Shown: positions 43,912-52,568 of the stretch, piece after piece
How positions within the stretch are numbered: position 1 is the stretch's first letter
Layout: every line of letters begins with the position of its first letter
DNA from: Bacteroidales bacterium
Lineage (GTDB): Bacteria; Bacteroidota; Bacteroidia; Bacteroidales; UBA932
Direction of reading: 5' to 3'
DNA length: 64,000 nt
Assembly (NCBI GenBank): GCA_017651465.1
Contig: JAGCCX010000024.1
Coordinates: 31,647-95,646 of the forward strand
Notes under the pieces: model-generated
What the model saw: only the letters and a program-made list of their open reading frames with translations
The model's database searches: none
Told to the model about the DNA's origin: nothing
Made by a program: the position numbers and the translations under genes

Positions 43912-43924
43912 TGCAAGCCTTGCA
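43912..43924. promoter_or_regulatory. Shared palindrome upstream of the VWA gene
   Basis: TGCAAGCCTTGCA (6-bp arms around one base) lies 28 bases upstream of a plus-strand -7 element, TATTTTTG (43953-43960), for the VWA gene. The same 13-mer, extended as TGCAAGCCTTGCAGC, occurs at 45758-45770 upstream of the convergent 353-aa gene. Confidence 0.6.
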
Positions 43925-43988
43925 GCTATTATGCATCCGCGCTAATAAGGTATATTTTTGCGCCCAGAAACCAATTAATCTTTGAGCA

Positions 43989-44624
43989 ATGAACATCTAC
44001 AACGTAATTATCCTCGACGAGAGCGGAAGTATGTCTTCCATCTACAGGCCTACCATCCAAAGTATGAATGAAGTCATCAGCGGCATCAGGAAGAACCAGA
44101 AAGAATTCCCCGACCAGCGGCATTATGTAACGATAGTCACTTTCGAAGGCAACGGCCCCGAGGGTGTCAAGACACGCAGGGACAGGGTGCCCATACAGAC
44201 GGTAGAAGACTTCTCCGAGATGGACTATTGCCCCGGGGGCTGCACCCCGCTATACGATGCTATGGGGCTAACGTTAAACCATCTCGAATCGGTAATCCTC
44301 CCGGAAGACAAGGTTATGGCAACCGTAATTACCGACGGCTATGAGAATTCGTCCCGGGAGTACTCGGGCAAGACGGTTAAAGCCCTGGTATCCCGCCTCC
44401 GTGAGAAAGGATGGGTACTTGCCTACATCGGTGCAAACCAGGACGCCGTAGAGGTGGCTCGCGAACTGAACATCAAGAACGCCCTGAACTTTGAGGCCAC
44501 TCCCGAAGGGATGTCCAAAACTGCTGTCCACTTCAAGTTAGCGTCACGAAAGATGGCTGCCGCAGTCAACGGCTGTCAAGCTCTTGAAGACCTTGAGGAC
44601 CTGTTCGAGGATGGCAAAAAATAA
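43989..44624 (+). CDS. VWA-domain protein
   Basis: This 211-aa protein is almost entirely a von Willebrand factor A domain. The metal-ion-dependent adhesion site is complete: DESGSMS at 10-16, a Thr in GGCTPLYDAMG, and ITDGYENSS. There is no signal peptide, so it is cytosolic. Cytosolic VWA proteins usually work with an ATPase or kinase partner in conflict or stress systems. The likely partner here is the convergent 353-aa gene, whose stop is 10 bases away and whose promoter shares a palindrome. Confidence 0.88.
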   Translation: MNIYNVIILDESGSMSSIYRPTIQSMNEVISGIRKNQKEFPDQRHYVTIVTFEGNGPEGVKTRRDRVPIQTVEDFSEMDYCPGGCTPLYDAMGLTLNHLESVILPEDKVMATVITDGYENSSREYSGKTVKALVSRLREKGWVLAYIGANQDAVEVARELNIKNALNFEATPEGMSKTAVHFKLASRKMAAAVNGCQALEDLEDLFEDGKK

Positions 44625-44634
44625 GGAGCGCTTT

Positions 44635-45696
44635 TCAGTGCTCCCATATCACGAGGTCCCGGTCCAGTTTGACGGACCGGGCTTCTCCTGCTTTCCCGTC
44701 AACGTAGTAGTGCTTTGCAACCCATTCCCCGAAAATATCACGGAACGTCTTTTTGATACGCGACAGACTCACATTGATTCTGTTATCATCGAACAGCAGA
44801 CTGTCCACGCTGACCTTAATCTCGTCAAGGTCATCACGGGGCGTTATGCGGAGATAGATGTCCAAAAGTTCATCTTTGTAATCGATAAGGTCCTTCTGCC
44901 TTATGCCCTTGGGGTGGAGAAGGTACAAGAAATACAAGGCCTTTGTGAGATCGTCCATCCTTACTTCGCGGTTGTCATAATCGGTAAGCAGGATTGTCCC
45001 TGAAGGCCTTATGGTCAATCTGCTGATCTTGAGATCGTCGTCCAGCAAGGCAGCCAGCTCCTCGATGGAGATGTTGTACTTATTGGAAAAGTCTTCCCAC
45101 GCACGGAGAATGTCCTTGGTGCTGCTTTCAAGCGAATCCTTTTCACGCTGCTCCTCTTCAAGCTGTATCCAAAGTTTCTTAAACAACGAGGGGCCACTAT
45201 TTTTAGCTAGTACACGCGGTTTGCGCTTAGTCTCTTTTATTTCGTCGAAGGGAAACTCTAGCTGTTCAGCCATAGGCATCAAATGCTCAGTAGCAGGGCC
45301 GGACGCCTTTGACAGTTGACGCAACAGCTTGTCGATGGCTTTATCAACATCCAGTATGTCCCTTCCACCAATAGGATAGAAACTGGTCTTTTTGCCTTTT
45401 ATGCAGAGCAACCCGGCTTTATCCCCGACGTTATATTTCTCCTTGATAATTAAAGAGATGCGGCCATTGAACAGATACGGCTCCCGCCAGGGGAACATAT
45501 ACTGCATCATATCATCGTCAAGTGATGCTTCAATATCTTCGACCGACAGGAATACATAGCCTTCATCTAGAAAGATTGACCTAAGTTCATCTTCCCTGTC
45601 ACGGATATACTCCCCAAAAATGGGATAATCGTTACCCAAAAAAAGAACGAATCGAGCCGTCCGGTTCTTTGTAAAGGGATTGAGAAAAACATTCAT
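44635..45696 (-). CDS. Hypothetical 353-aa protein paired with the VWA gene
   Basis: I do not recognise a named family. Residues of about 1-130 are alpha/beta (TARFVLFLGNDYPIFGEYI). Residues of about 160-220 are charged helix. The C-terminal third resembles a winged-helix-like module seen in Bacteroidetes proteins (RPSGTILLTDYDNREV, LTKALYFLYLLHPKGI, LSRIKKTFRDIFG). There is no signal or membrane segment. A minus-strand -7, TATTTTTG (45723-45730), and the 45758 palindrome precede it. Confidence 0.6.
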   Translation of the reverse strand: MNVFLNPFTKNRTARFVLFLGNDYPIFGEYIRDREDELRSIFLDEGYVFLSVEDIEASLDDDMMQYMFPWREPYLFNGRISLIIKEKYNVGDKAGLLCIKGKKTSFYPIGGRDILDVDKAIDKLLRQLSKASGPATEHLMPMAEQLEFPFDEIKETKRKPRVLAKNSGPSLFKKLWIQLEEEQREKDSLESSTKDILRAWEDFSNKYNISIEELAALLDDDLKISRLTIRPSGTILLTDYDNREVRMDDLTKALYFLYLLHPKGIRQKDLIDYKDELLDIYLRITPRDDLDEIKVSVDSLLFDDNRINVSLSRIKKTFRDIFGEWVAKHYYVDGKAGEARSVKLDRDLVIWEH

Positions 45697-45757
45697 TGCG
45701 CTTGGGGTTTATGCTCCGAATGCAAAAATAACCAATTAGCCAGAAAAATCCCATCCC

Positions 45758-45770
45758 TGCAAGCCTTGCA
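45758..45770. promoter_or_regulatory. Shared palindrome upstream of the 353-aa gene
   Basis: TGCAAGCCTTGCA is identical to 43912-43924. It lies 27 bases upstream of the minus-strand -7 element TATTTTTG, mirroring the 28-base spacing at the VWA gene. The upstream position suits an activator, or a repressor covering the -33 region. Confidence 0.6.
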
Positions 45771-45884
45771 GCAATTTGGCGGTGCTCATATACCGTCGTA
45801 ATTTTGCCTTCAGCAAGGTGCTAGATTATCCAGCCGCGCCTTGCGAAAGGCCGATGTTGCATTAACGGGTAAATGCATATTGTT

Positions 45885-46646
45885 CTATCTTTGATTCATT
45901 TCGGTGAGGCGTCGGAAGATAGTATCTTTCTTAGCATCTTCATACAGTCTTTTATAATAATCTATGAGATACCGTCTTCCTTCTTTTCCAATGGCTTTAT
46001 TCTGAAGTTCGGACATCATACTGTTTGTAACTATAGTCATGTAATAGACCACTGCGATGGCGTCGCAATTCTCTGTGCCAATGGAAAACTCATCACCTTC
46101 ACACCAATGCCTGATAAAACAGACACCATCAGGTTCCTGAAATGAGACTGCCGCCGCCTCTCCATACTCCTTGTAGTTGCGCTGAATCACTTCATTCATC
46201 TCAATAGGAATATTAACTTTATTGCGGGAAAAGTAACGACATAAGAGCTCATTGTAAGAGATATCAAGATTCTTCCACACTCTTTCCCTGTAACGAATGA
46301 AGAAATGAGGGCAGTAATAGCTTATAGCACGCATCATTATGACCTCCATCGACCCGAACTTACGGTATGGCCAGCAACCCCATTGAATAACAATCTTCTG
46401 ATGGTCTTCTTCCATGAAGGCTATGTAGTCGATAATTGGATTGTCTGCTTGTGCTAGCGTTGGGGCACAGAACGAGATTAGGTATCTGTTGCGGCTCGTC
46501 TGATGGGTGTATTCCGCCCATTTCCAGGCCGGAAACTTTCTTTCCTTCTTAAATTGCTTTGCCATTCTTGGAATCATTGCTCTAGCTCTGATTTGCAGTT
46601 TTGGGCGGTCAGCAAACAGAGCGTCACAGATTTCAAGGTTGGTCAT
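45885..46646 (-). CDS. Hypothetical 253-aa protein
   Basis: No family is recognised. It is a soluble, aromatic- and charge-rich protein with a conserved-looking ISYYCPHFFIRYRERVWKN stretch, a C-terminal helical part (EGRRYLIDYYKRLYEDAKKD) and no signal peptide. A -7 element TATCTTTG (46667-46674, minus strand) overlaps the longest possible start, so I use the ATG at 46646. It is AT-rich like the defence region beside it. Confidence 0.55.
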   Translation of the reverse strand: MTNLEICDALFADRPKLQIRARAMIPRMAKQFKKERKFPAWKWAEYTHQTSRNRYLISFCAPTLAQADNPIIDYIAFMEEDHQKIVIQWGCWPYRKFGSMEVIMMRAISYYCPHFFIRYRERVWKNLDISYNELLCRYFSRNKVNIPIEMNEVIQRNYKEYGEAAAVSFQEPDGVCFIRHWCEGDEFSIGTENCDAIAVVYYMTIVTNSMMSELQNKAIGKEGRRYLIDYYKRLYEDAKKDTIFRRLTEMNQR

Positions 46647-46679
46647 TGAAGGAACAATCATATTCACAAAGATAGCAAA

Positions 46680-47012
46680 TTATGACTCGAGAAATCCATC
46701 AGGCCAGTAGAACTCTGGCATAACGTACTCCCAGCTGACCGTTTCTTCAGTGAAGGGCTCTTCGCCAGGTTCTATGACGTTGTTGTTCACATAGGAGAGG
46801 ATGGCGGCGACATGCGCTTCCAGCATCCGATTGAACAGCGCCTCATTCTCGTATTCGAAGGCCCAGAAAGGCATATCACCATTCTCTTTGAGGTAAGCCT
46901 TCACGAAGGCGATTTCTTCATCAGAAAGCTCGAGATCAAAGGATGTCTCGTAGTACTCGGTTGTGTCGAAACGGAATCTAATTCCAAAGGTGAACATCTT
47001 CATCTGCATCAA
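46680..47012 (-). CDS. Hypothetical 110-aa protein
   Basis: This small acidic protein opens with FTFGIRFRFDTTEYYETSFD and is rich in Glu throughout. No family is recognised. It starts 20 bases after the DUF2130 gene stop and in the same direction, so it is probably cotranscribed with that gene. Being small and acidic, it could be a regulator or inhibitor of the DUF2130 protein, but nothing in the sequence proves that. Confidence 0.5.
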   Translation of the reverse strand: MMQMKMFTFGIRFRFDTTEYYETSFDLELSDEEIAFVKAYLKENGDMPFWAFEYENEALFNRMLEAHVAAILSYVNNNVIEPGEEPFTEETVSWEYVMPEFYWPDGFLES

Positions 47013-47032
47013 AGTATAGAGTACGGATTGAA

Positions 47033-48442
47033 TTAGGACTCCTGAATCTCAGGGGTTCCCTCTTGGCTTTTCTTACGGGCCTCGTCGAATTTGGCCTTCA
47101 TTGTGGGGTTCTTGTAGGTAAGCTTCCTGATGGTCAGCTCCTCGGTATCCTGGTTCGCCAGGCGGAGATAGTTCTCAGATTGTTCAAAGCTCTTTTTTAC
47201 TGCCTGCAGCTTCTTGATGGTATCATCAATCTGTTTGATGGCGTCTTCGAATTTGCCTGCGGCACGGGTATAGTGGTCACCAAACTTGTTCCGGAACTCA
47301 ATAAGCTTGTTCTCGAAATTGGTTACATCCACATTCTGGCTGCGGGCAAGGGCGAGTTCCTTCTTGTATCCGACCGTATTCTTGGCCGCATTGACAAGGA
47401 GCATAATAAGCGATTTGAAGAACTGCGGGCGAATGACAAACATCTTCGGGTAGCGATAGGAAACATCCACGATGCCCGTATTGTACAACTCGCTTTCAGG
47501 CTCCAGGAGGGAGACCAATACGGCATACTCACACTTCTTTTCGTTTCGGTCTTGATCCAGCTTCTTAAAGAAGTCCTCGTTCTTGTGCTTGGTGGCTGTC
47601 TCGTCCATCTCGTTCTTCATCTCGAACATGATGGAGATATACTCGGTGTCGTCTTCTTTGTCACGGAAGATGAAGTCACCCTTAGAACCGCTGGAGGCAT
47701 CATTGTCCTTCTCGAAATAGGCGTTCGGGAACATCGGGCGCATTTCGCCATTGAATACGTTGCTGCAGTGGGCTTCCAGGGTCTCACCGACCATCTTGGT
47801 AGACAGGCGAGCTTTGAAATCCTTGAGCCGCTCAACTTCCTCGTTGGCAATACGCAGGCGGGATTCATAGTCGTCCTTCAGTCCTTTCTCTCGTACGGAT
47901 GCCTCGGACTTAGCGACCTGCAATTTCCCCTCGTAGTCGTTTACAATGCTCTGCTCACGCAGTGTTGCTTCCGAAGCCGCGAGCTTGGCCTGCGACTTAA
48001 GGTCGGCAATTTCGGTTTCCTTAGCCTGCACTTCATCCTTTGCCAACCGGCGCTCACGAAGGACAGCGATCTCTAATGCTTGGGCATTCTGTTCGATAGT
48101 TGCCCGGAGTGACGCAATCTCCTTCTCTTTCTCAGTCACGGCAGCGCTGAGTTCCAACTCGCGTTTGTCACTCATTGCCGAAAGCTGTTCCTTAAGGCGA
48201 AGGATTTCGCTATCTCTCTCGCCAATAACCTTGTCTTTGGCGGACAACTCCTTCTGGTGCTCCTGACCAGCCTGGGCATCACGGGCCTTTTGTTCTGCTT
48301 CCTGCTGTTTGTGAAGCTCGGCAATACGGCGGTCTACCTCGGCATTAAACTCGGCACCCTTGACTTGACTAAGGATGGCAGCGTAATCGTCTTCGTTGAC
48401 GGTGAAGGGCTTTCTACAGTTGGGGCAAATAAGTTCGTGCAT
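47033..48442 (-). CDS. DUF2130 coiled-coil protein with PD-(D/E)XK-like nuclease core
   Basis: This 469-aa protein opens with a half zinc ribbon (ICPNCRKPF), then about 180 residues of heptad-rich coiled coil. The DUF2130 core follows, with KGDFIFRD and IMFEMKNEMDET giving an Asp and Glu-x-Lys arrangement typical of PD-(D/E)XK nucleases. The layout resembles RmuC-like proteins. It probably acts on DNA as part of the island. The ATG at 48442 is used because the longer reading starts at TTG. It has its own promoter, with operator copy 48503-48521. Confidence 0.85.
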   Translation of the reverse strand: MHELICPNCRKPFTVNEDDYAAILSQVKGAEFNAEVDRRIAELHKQQEAEQKARDAQAGQEHQKELSAKDKVIGERDSEILRLKEQLSAMSDKRELELSAAVTEKEKEIASLRATIEQNAQALEIAVLRERRLAKDEVQAKETEIADLKSQAKLAASEATLREQSIVNDYEGKLQVAKSEASVREKGLKDDYESRLRIANEEVERLKDFKARLSTKMVGETLEAHCSNVFNGEMRPMFPNAYFEKDNDASSGSKGDFIFRDKEDDTEYISIMFEMKNEMDETATKHKNEDFFKKLDQDRNEKKCEYAVLVSLLEPESELYNTGIVDVSYRYPKMFVIRPQFFKSLIMLLVNAAKNTVGYKKELALARSQNVDVTNFENKLIEFRNKFGDHYTRAAGKFEDAIKQIDDTIKKLQAVKKSFEQSENYLRLANQDTEELTIRKLTYKNPTMKAKFDEARKKSQEGTPEIQES

Positions 48443-48485
48443 GTTCAATTCTATCGCTCAACAGGGATGTTTTCTGTTGACAATG

Positions 48486-48521
48486 CAAAGGTAATATGTA
48501 GGTGTGCAGTGAATCTGCACA
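48486..48521 (-). promoter_or_regulatory. WYL-type operator and promoter of the DUF2130 gene (site A)
   Basis: The minus-strand -7 element TACCTTTG is at 48486-48493. Nine bases further upstream is the inverted repeat TGTGCAGTGAATCTGCACA (48503-48521, 7-bp arms). The repeat covers the spacer and -33 region, a repressor position. The whole block, TGCAAAGGTAA to the operator, is nearly identical to that at hsdM. Confidence 0.78.
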
Positions 48522-48537
48522 GAAAAATACTACTCAA

Positions 48538-51500
48538 CTATTTTTTGCCAAATAGTTTTTGGTACCATTTTATACTCCTTACCCGATCCAATTCAGTTTC
48601 AAGGTCATAAATCCTCTCAAGCCTTTCTCTCAATTGGAAATCTTTATCCTCAATCTGAGATTGCATCTCCAGAATTGTCTTGTCATCTTCTTCCATCGTT
48701 TCCAGAGCTTTGCGAAGCTCCTCTTCAGTGCCCTCTAGTTGCTCCTTGATTTCGCCTTTTTCGATCTGTAGAGACTCGATCTTATCCTTCAAAGCTCGAG
48801 CTTGGATCTTATTATTATTTAGTTGAGCATCTCTCTCGGCCAACGTTGACTTTAAATAATCCACTTGTTCAGAGAGTTTAGAAACCTCCTCCTCCTTTTT
48901 TGCAAGAGTCTTCTTAATAGAGGGTATATCTGAAACAGCACTGAACAAACGTGAAGTCCAGAGAGAGACATAACGCCGGAAGGTACTTGTATTAACGTCA
49001 TCCCGGTACTTGAGCGCCGTATAGACGCTTTCAATCATCTTCTGGACGTTTCGTTCATGGAATGCTTTACGTGCTTCCGCATAGTAGAAGTCCGCCTTAC
49101 TGGCAGAGAGCTGTTCAGTTAACAGAGTTTCGGGAGTTTCATTCTTTGCGAACTCAATTACTCGCCTGTCTGTCTTAACGCTCCAATTTCCAATCGGAGA
49201 CATCAATACCAAGCCGTTCAATGACGTGCATCGACTCAAAGCGACATATACTTGTCCGGAAGCGAATGAATCCCCAATGTCGGCGATCACCTTTTCAAAA
49301 GTCAATCCCTGACTCTTATGTACTGTTATTGCCCAGGCTAAACGTAAAGGGATCTGAGTAAAAGTCCCAATTACCTCTTCTTTTATCCGTCCTTCCTCTT
49401 CATCCCATGTGTAAGCCATATTCTTCCACGTGTCGCGCTTAACCCCAATGGTTTTACGAACACCTCGACGCGTTTCTATTTCAACCTTGACTTCGTCGAC
49501 ATTAGTTTCAGTTATGACTCCTATCTTCCCGTTATAATAACGGCCATCTATATCGTTCTTCACAAACATAACCTGTGCACCGACCTTCAGAAGAAGCTCA
49601 GTATCCGTCGGCCTATTTGCTAGAGGGAACTCGCCGGTCACCCCGGCCATATATGTCATTGTTGGTGTCTTCAGCTCGTTAAGCTTCCTTTCATTAATTT
49701 CCGATACTCGATCATTCTTTGTTGCAAGAATGATATAGTTATCCTTTTCTTGTGGTTTGAAATTCGGATTGAGTCTGCTGTTTAGGGTTTGGAAGTCCCC
49801 AGGCAGCATCTGGTTAACACGTACCCTATTCAATAGATTAATGAAATCCTGCTCATTCTGACGGTATATTTTTTTCAGCTCTATGTATAGGGGTTTATTG
49901 TTTTGAATTACTTTTGAACTGAAAAAGAACTCACTGTCATAGAAGCGCCTTAATATATCTTTATCTTCCCCTATAGCAACAGGCGGCAGCTGGAATGTGT
50001 CTCCAATCAGGATTACTTGTACCCCACCAAAGGGCAAATTGCTTTTGCGGTATACTCTCAGCAGTGTATCAACAACATCAAGTAAGTCAGCACGAACCAT
50101 TGAGACTTCGTCAATCACAAGTAATTCCAGATTTCTTATGATGTTGATCCTGTCCTTATTGTAACTGAAATTATCGTAAATGGTTGAGCGATCAGAATCA
50201 CCAGCAGGGGCATAAGTACGCAACCGCTTATCGTTAGGTACATATAGCGATGGTTTGATCTTAAAGAAGGAATGAATAGTTTGCCCGCCTGCATTAACCG
50301 CTGCTACACCTGTTGGTGCAACAACTGCCATTTCTTTAGTGGTTATTTTCCTAAGGTATTTTAAGAAGGTGGTCTTACCTGAGCCAGCTTTACCTGTGAG
50401 GTATAGATTTCTATTTGATTCTAATGCGAACTGCAGGGCGTACTGAAATTCTTGGTTGTCAGGGTCCAGTTTAATACCATCAACCTCAAAAGTGTTTTCT
50501 TCGGCCTCTTCGCTGTAAGTATCAGCATCAGAAACCATTTTGGCCATGGTCTCTAATTCTTCCGAATTTATGTCTTCACTAATATGGTCGAGAGCATTCG
50601 CATGCTTTTGTAATTCGGGAATAGAATCTGATACCTTGCCAATAGAAAGATACTTACTATTCTGTATGGATTCAGATAAATATGCGAGGGATAGATACAC
50701 GATATTTGTGTAACATCCTCGTCCGAAAGCTTTTTTGCAGCATGTTTTTCTGCAGCCTTCTTTAATGCTGATGGCATTAGCGCTTATTTCCTGAACTGTA
50801 CTTGGGCTTGAGACAAGTTCAATAACGATGTAAGACGTTAACTCCTCAATGGAAAGAGGCGCCTTGTTATATGGCTTGGCCTTAATGCCTAGTTTTTCTA
50901 TTCTATCTTTAAGATACTGGAACTGATTATCCGCCAAAGACTTATCAAGCTCGCTATCAGCAAAAAAGACAAGTAGCCCATCAGTGTCATTGCATACTTG
51001 CGTGTAATTTTCTTTGACCGATTTTATGAAACAGACAATTTGCTCATAGGGCTCTTGAGGGAATACTTGTTTCCCTGAGTAAAGCCCTTCAAGGAGGCTC
51101 TTCTCGTAAGCGGGATCTGCATTCCCTTTTGTGGCACAATAGTGATTAAAACAGAAAGTGTCTGATGTCGCATTGGGGTTATTCTCAAAACCAACCTCAA
51201 TAGAGTCTTTGCTCCACCCTGGAAGATGCTCAACTGCCGCATCTTGACAAACAGCAGAAAAGGCTTTTTGTTTTTCTATCCAGCTACGATAAAAAGCAGA
51301 ATCAGAATAGATACCATCAAAAGGGCCTGTTTCAGTTTCTTCGTACAATCTCTCACATTCATCATACGAATCAAGATAACCAGGTTTGTGACCATCGTCA
51401 AAAGCCTCCTCAAAAAAAAGTGGGAACAGTTCCTCTGGACTTTCCACCTCATGCATTGCGTCTATTTCACCAGATCCTTCGTTCTCATGTATTCCCCACT

Positions 51501-51903
51501 TGCACAATGCATTCAGAACACCTACTTTATTGGATGCGGCAATATCTGTAGACCCGCTACATAAAGATATTACATACTCTGGCTTAACTTTAAGAAAATC
51601 AAGAGCTTGCCTAATAGCATTCTCATAGGATTCTACGGTACTACCGTCATATAATAAAAGTTTACCGTAAGGAATCCCGCAATGCTCTAGGACAGCTTTT
51701 GAATAACGCCCTACGAATCTTGAAATAACACAAACGGGGATCTTGTTATGTTTTATTCTATCCACAACTCTATCCGCACCTGGATAGAGATGACATTGCT
51801 CTATTAATGAAAAGAAATTACTAACCCCTCCTCGCTTAAAGGCTTCAGTAAGAGCAGTGGTATTTACAAGCGTATGTTCAAGATTAAGGATAATTTCTTT
51901 CAT
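48538..51903 (-). CDS. Degenerate HAD domain fused to a PIF1-like helicase
   Basis: This 1121-aa protein has at least four parts. Residues of about 1-150 have a HAD-hydrolase layout, but motif I reads LNLEHTLVNT in place of DxDxT, and GSTDIAASNKVGV stands where the acidic motif IV is expected. Residues of about 160-480 are unrecognised. A PIF1/RecD2-like superfamily 1 helicase follows (Walker A GKAGSGKTT near 500, VIDEVSMV, GDTFQLPPV, HKSQGLTF, VALSRC). A C-terminal coiled coil covers about 1000-1110. The helicase motifs look active and the HAD does not. It lies 32 bases behind the exonuclease gene and is probably in the hsd operon. Confidence 0.85.
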   Translation of the reverse strand: MKEIILNLEHTLVNTTALTEAFKRGGVSNFFSLIEQCHLYPGADRVVDRIKHNKIPVCVISRFVGRYSKAVLEHCGIPYGKLLLYDGSTVESYENAIRQALDFLKVKPEYVISLCSGSTDIAASNKVGVLNALCKWGIHENEGSGEIDAMHEVESPEELFPLFFEEAFDDGHKPGYLDSYDECERLYEETETGPFDGIYSDSAFYRSWIEKQKAFSAVCQDAAVEHLPGWSKDSIEVGFENNPNATSDTFCFNHYCATKGNADPAYEKSLLEGLYSGKQVFPQEPYEQIVCFIKSVKENYTQVCNDTDGLLVFFADSELDKSLADNQFQYLKDRIEKLGIKAKPYNKAPLSIEELTSYIVIELVSSPSTVQEISANAISIKEGCRKTCCKKAFGRGCYTNIVYLSLAYLSESIQNSKYLSIGKVSDSIPELQKHANALDHISEDINSEELETMAKMVSDADTYSEEAEENTFEVDGIKLDPDNQEFQYALQFALESNRNLYLTGKAGSGKTTFLKYLRKITTKEMAVVAPTGVAAVNAGGQTIHSFFKIKPSLYVPNDKRLRTYAPAGDSDRSTIYDNFSYNKDRINIIRNLELLVIDEVSMVRADLLDVVDTLLRVYRKSNLPFGGVQVILIGDTFQLPPVAIGEDKDILRRFYDSEFFFSSKVIQNNKPLYIELKKIYRQNEQDFINLLNRVRVNQMLPGDFQTLNSRLNPNFKPQEKDNYIILATKNDRVSEINERKLNELKTPTMTYMAGVTGEFPLANRPTDTELLLKVGAQVMFVKNDIDGRYYNGKIGVITETNVDEVKVEIETRRGVRKTIGVKRDTWKNMAYTWDEEEGRIKEEVIGTFTQIPLRLAWAITVHKSQGLTFEKVIADIGDSFASGQVYVALSRCTSLNGLVLMSPIGNWSVKTDRRVIEFAKNETPETLLTEQLSASKADFYYAEARKAFHERNVQKMIESVYTALKYRDDVNTSTFRRYVSLWTSRLFSAVSDIPSIKKTLAKKEEEVSKLSEQVDYLKSTLAERDAQLNNNKIQARALKDKIESLQIEKGEIKEQLEGTEEELRKALETMEEDDKTILEMQSQIEDKDFQLRERLERIYDLETELDRVRSIKWYQKLFGKK

Positions 51904-51935
51904 CTCTCGTTTGTTTAAAAAAACAATATGCTTAA

Positions 51936-52514
51936 CTATCTTCTAATTATGCCTCTATTCTTCAATTCAAGATAGCATTTGAGAGTCGCCCTTATGTCTG
52001 ACAGTGCATTATGGGCGTCTTTGAACTCATCACCAAATAGCTTTTTATACAATTCTTGAAGCTTCGGATACCTGTATCCATAGTTCCCAGGAATTGCACA
52101 AAAGTCGATAGTGCTCTGCATCGTGCATATCGAGGGCTTTGCAAAAAGAGTATCTCTTCTGCCGCATCGAATCAATTCTGCCCCAACTACATGTATGTCA
52201 AAGGAAACATTGTGCCCAACCACAAACGAGGAACTATCTACATCACACATAAATGAGCTTAGAACATCCATTAAAGGTTCCCCTTTATCTTCGGCGATAT
52301 CCATTGTGATGCCATTAAGCTGACTCGCCTCCGCTGGGATTAAGAACCCACACGGGTATATGAAATGATCGTTTTCATTGATGATATTCCCGTCTTCTTC
52401 AGCAGTTATCCAGCTTAACTGAATCATCCGGGGCCAATTATATAATGCCGAGGCGGGTGCTTTATAATCCTTTGGCAGTCCTGTTGTTTCTGTGTCAAAG
52501 AAAACGTACTTCAT
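51936..52514 (-). CDS. DnaQ-like 3'-5' exonuclease (DEDDh)
   Basis: This 192-aa nuclease has all DEDDh motifs: ExoI FDTETTG at 6-12, ExoII GHNVSFD near 96, and ExoIII HNALSDIRA near 167. It resembles the epsilon subunit family but stands alone. It lies between hsdR (54-base gap) and the HAD-helicase gene (32-base gap) in the same direction with no visible promoter of its own, so it is likely in the hsdMSR transcript. A 3'-5' exonuclease with a PIF1-type helicase suggests joint processing of DNA ends. Confidence 0.9.
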   Translation of the reverse strand: MKYVFFDTETTGLPKDYKAPASALYNWPRMIQLSWITAEEDGNIINENDHFIYPCGFLIPAEASQLNGITMDIAEDKGEPLMDVLSSFMCDVDSSSFVVGHNVSFDIHVVGAELIRCGRRDTLFAKPSICTMQSTIDFCAIPGNYGYRYPKLQELYKKLFGDEFKDAHNALSDIRATLKCYLELKNRGIIRR

Positions 52515-52568
52515 ACAATTCTATATGATACCAAACTATAGATACAAAGAAGCTGTAGATGATGAATG

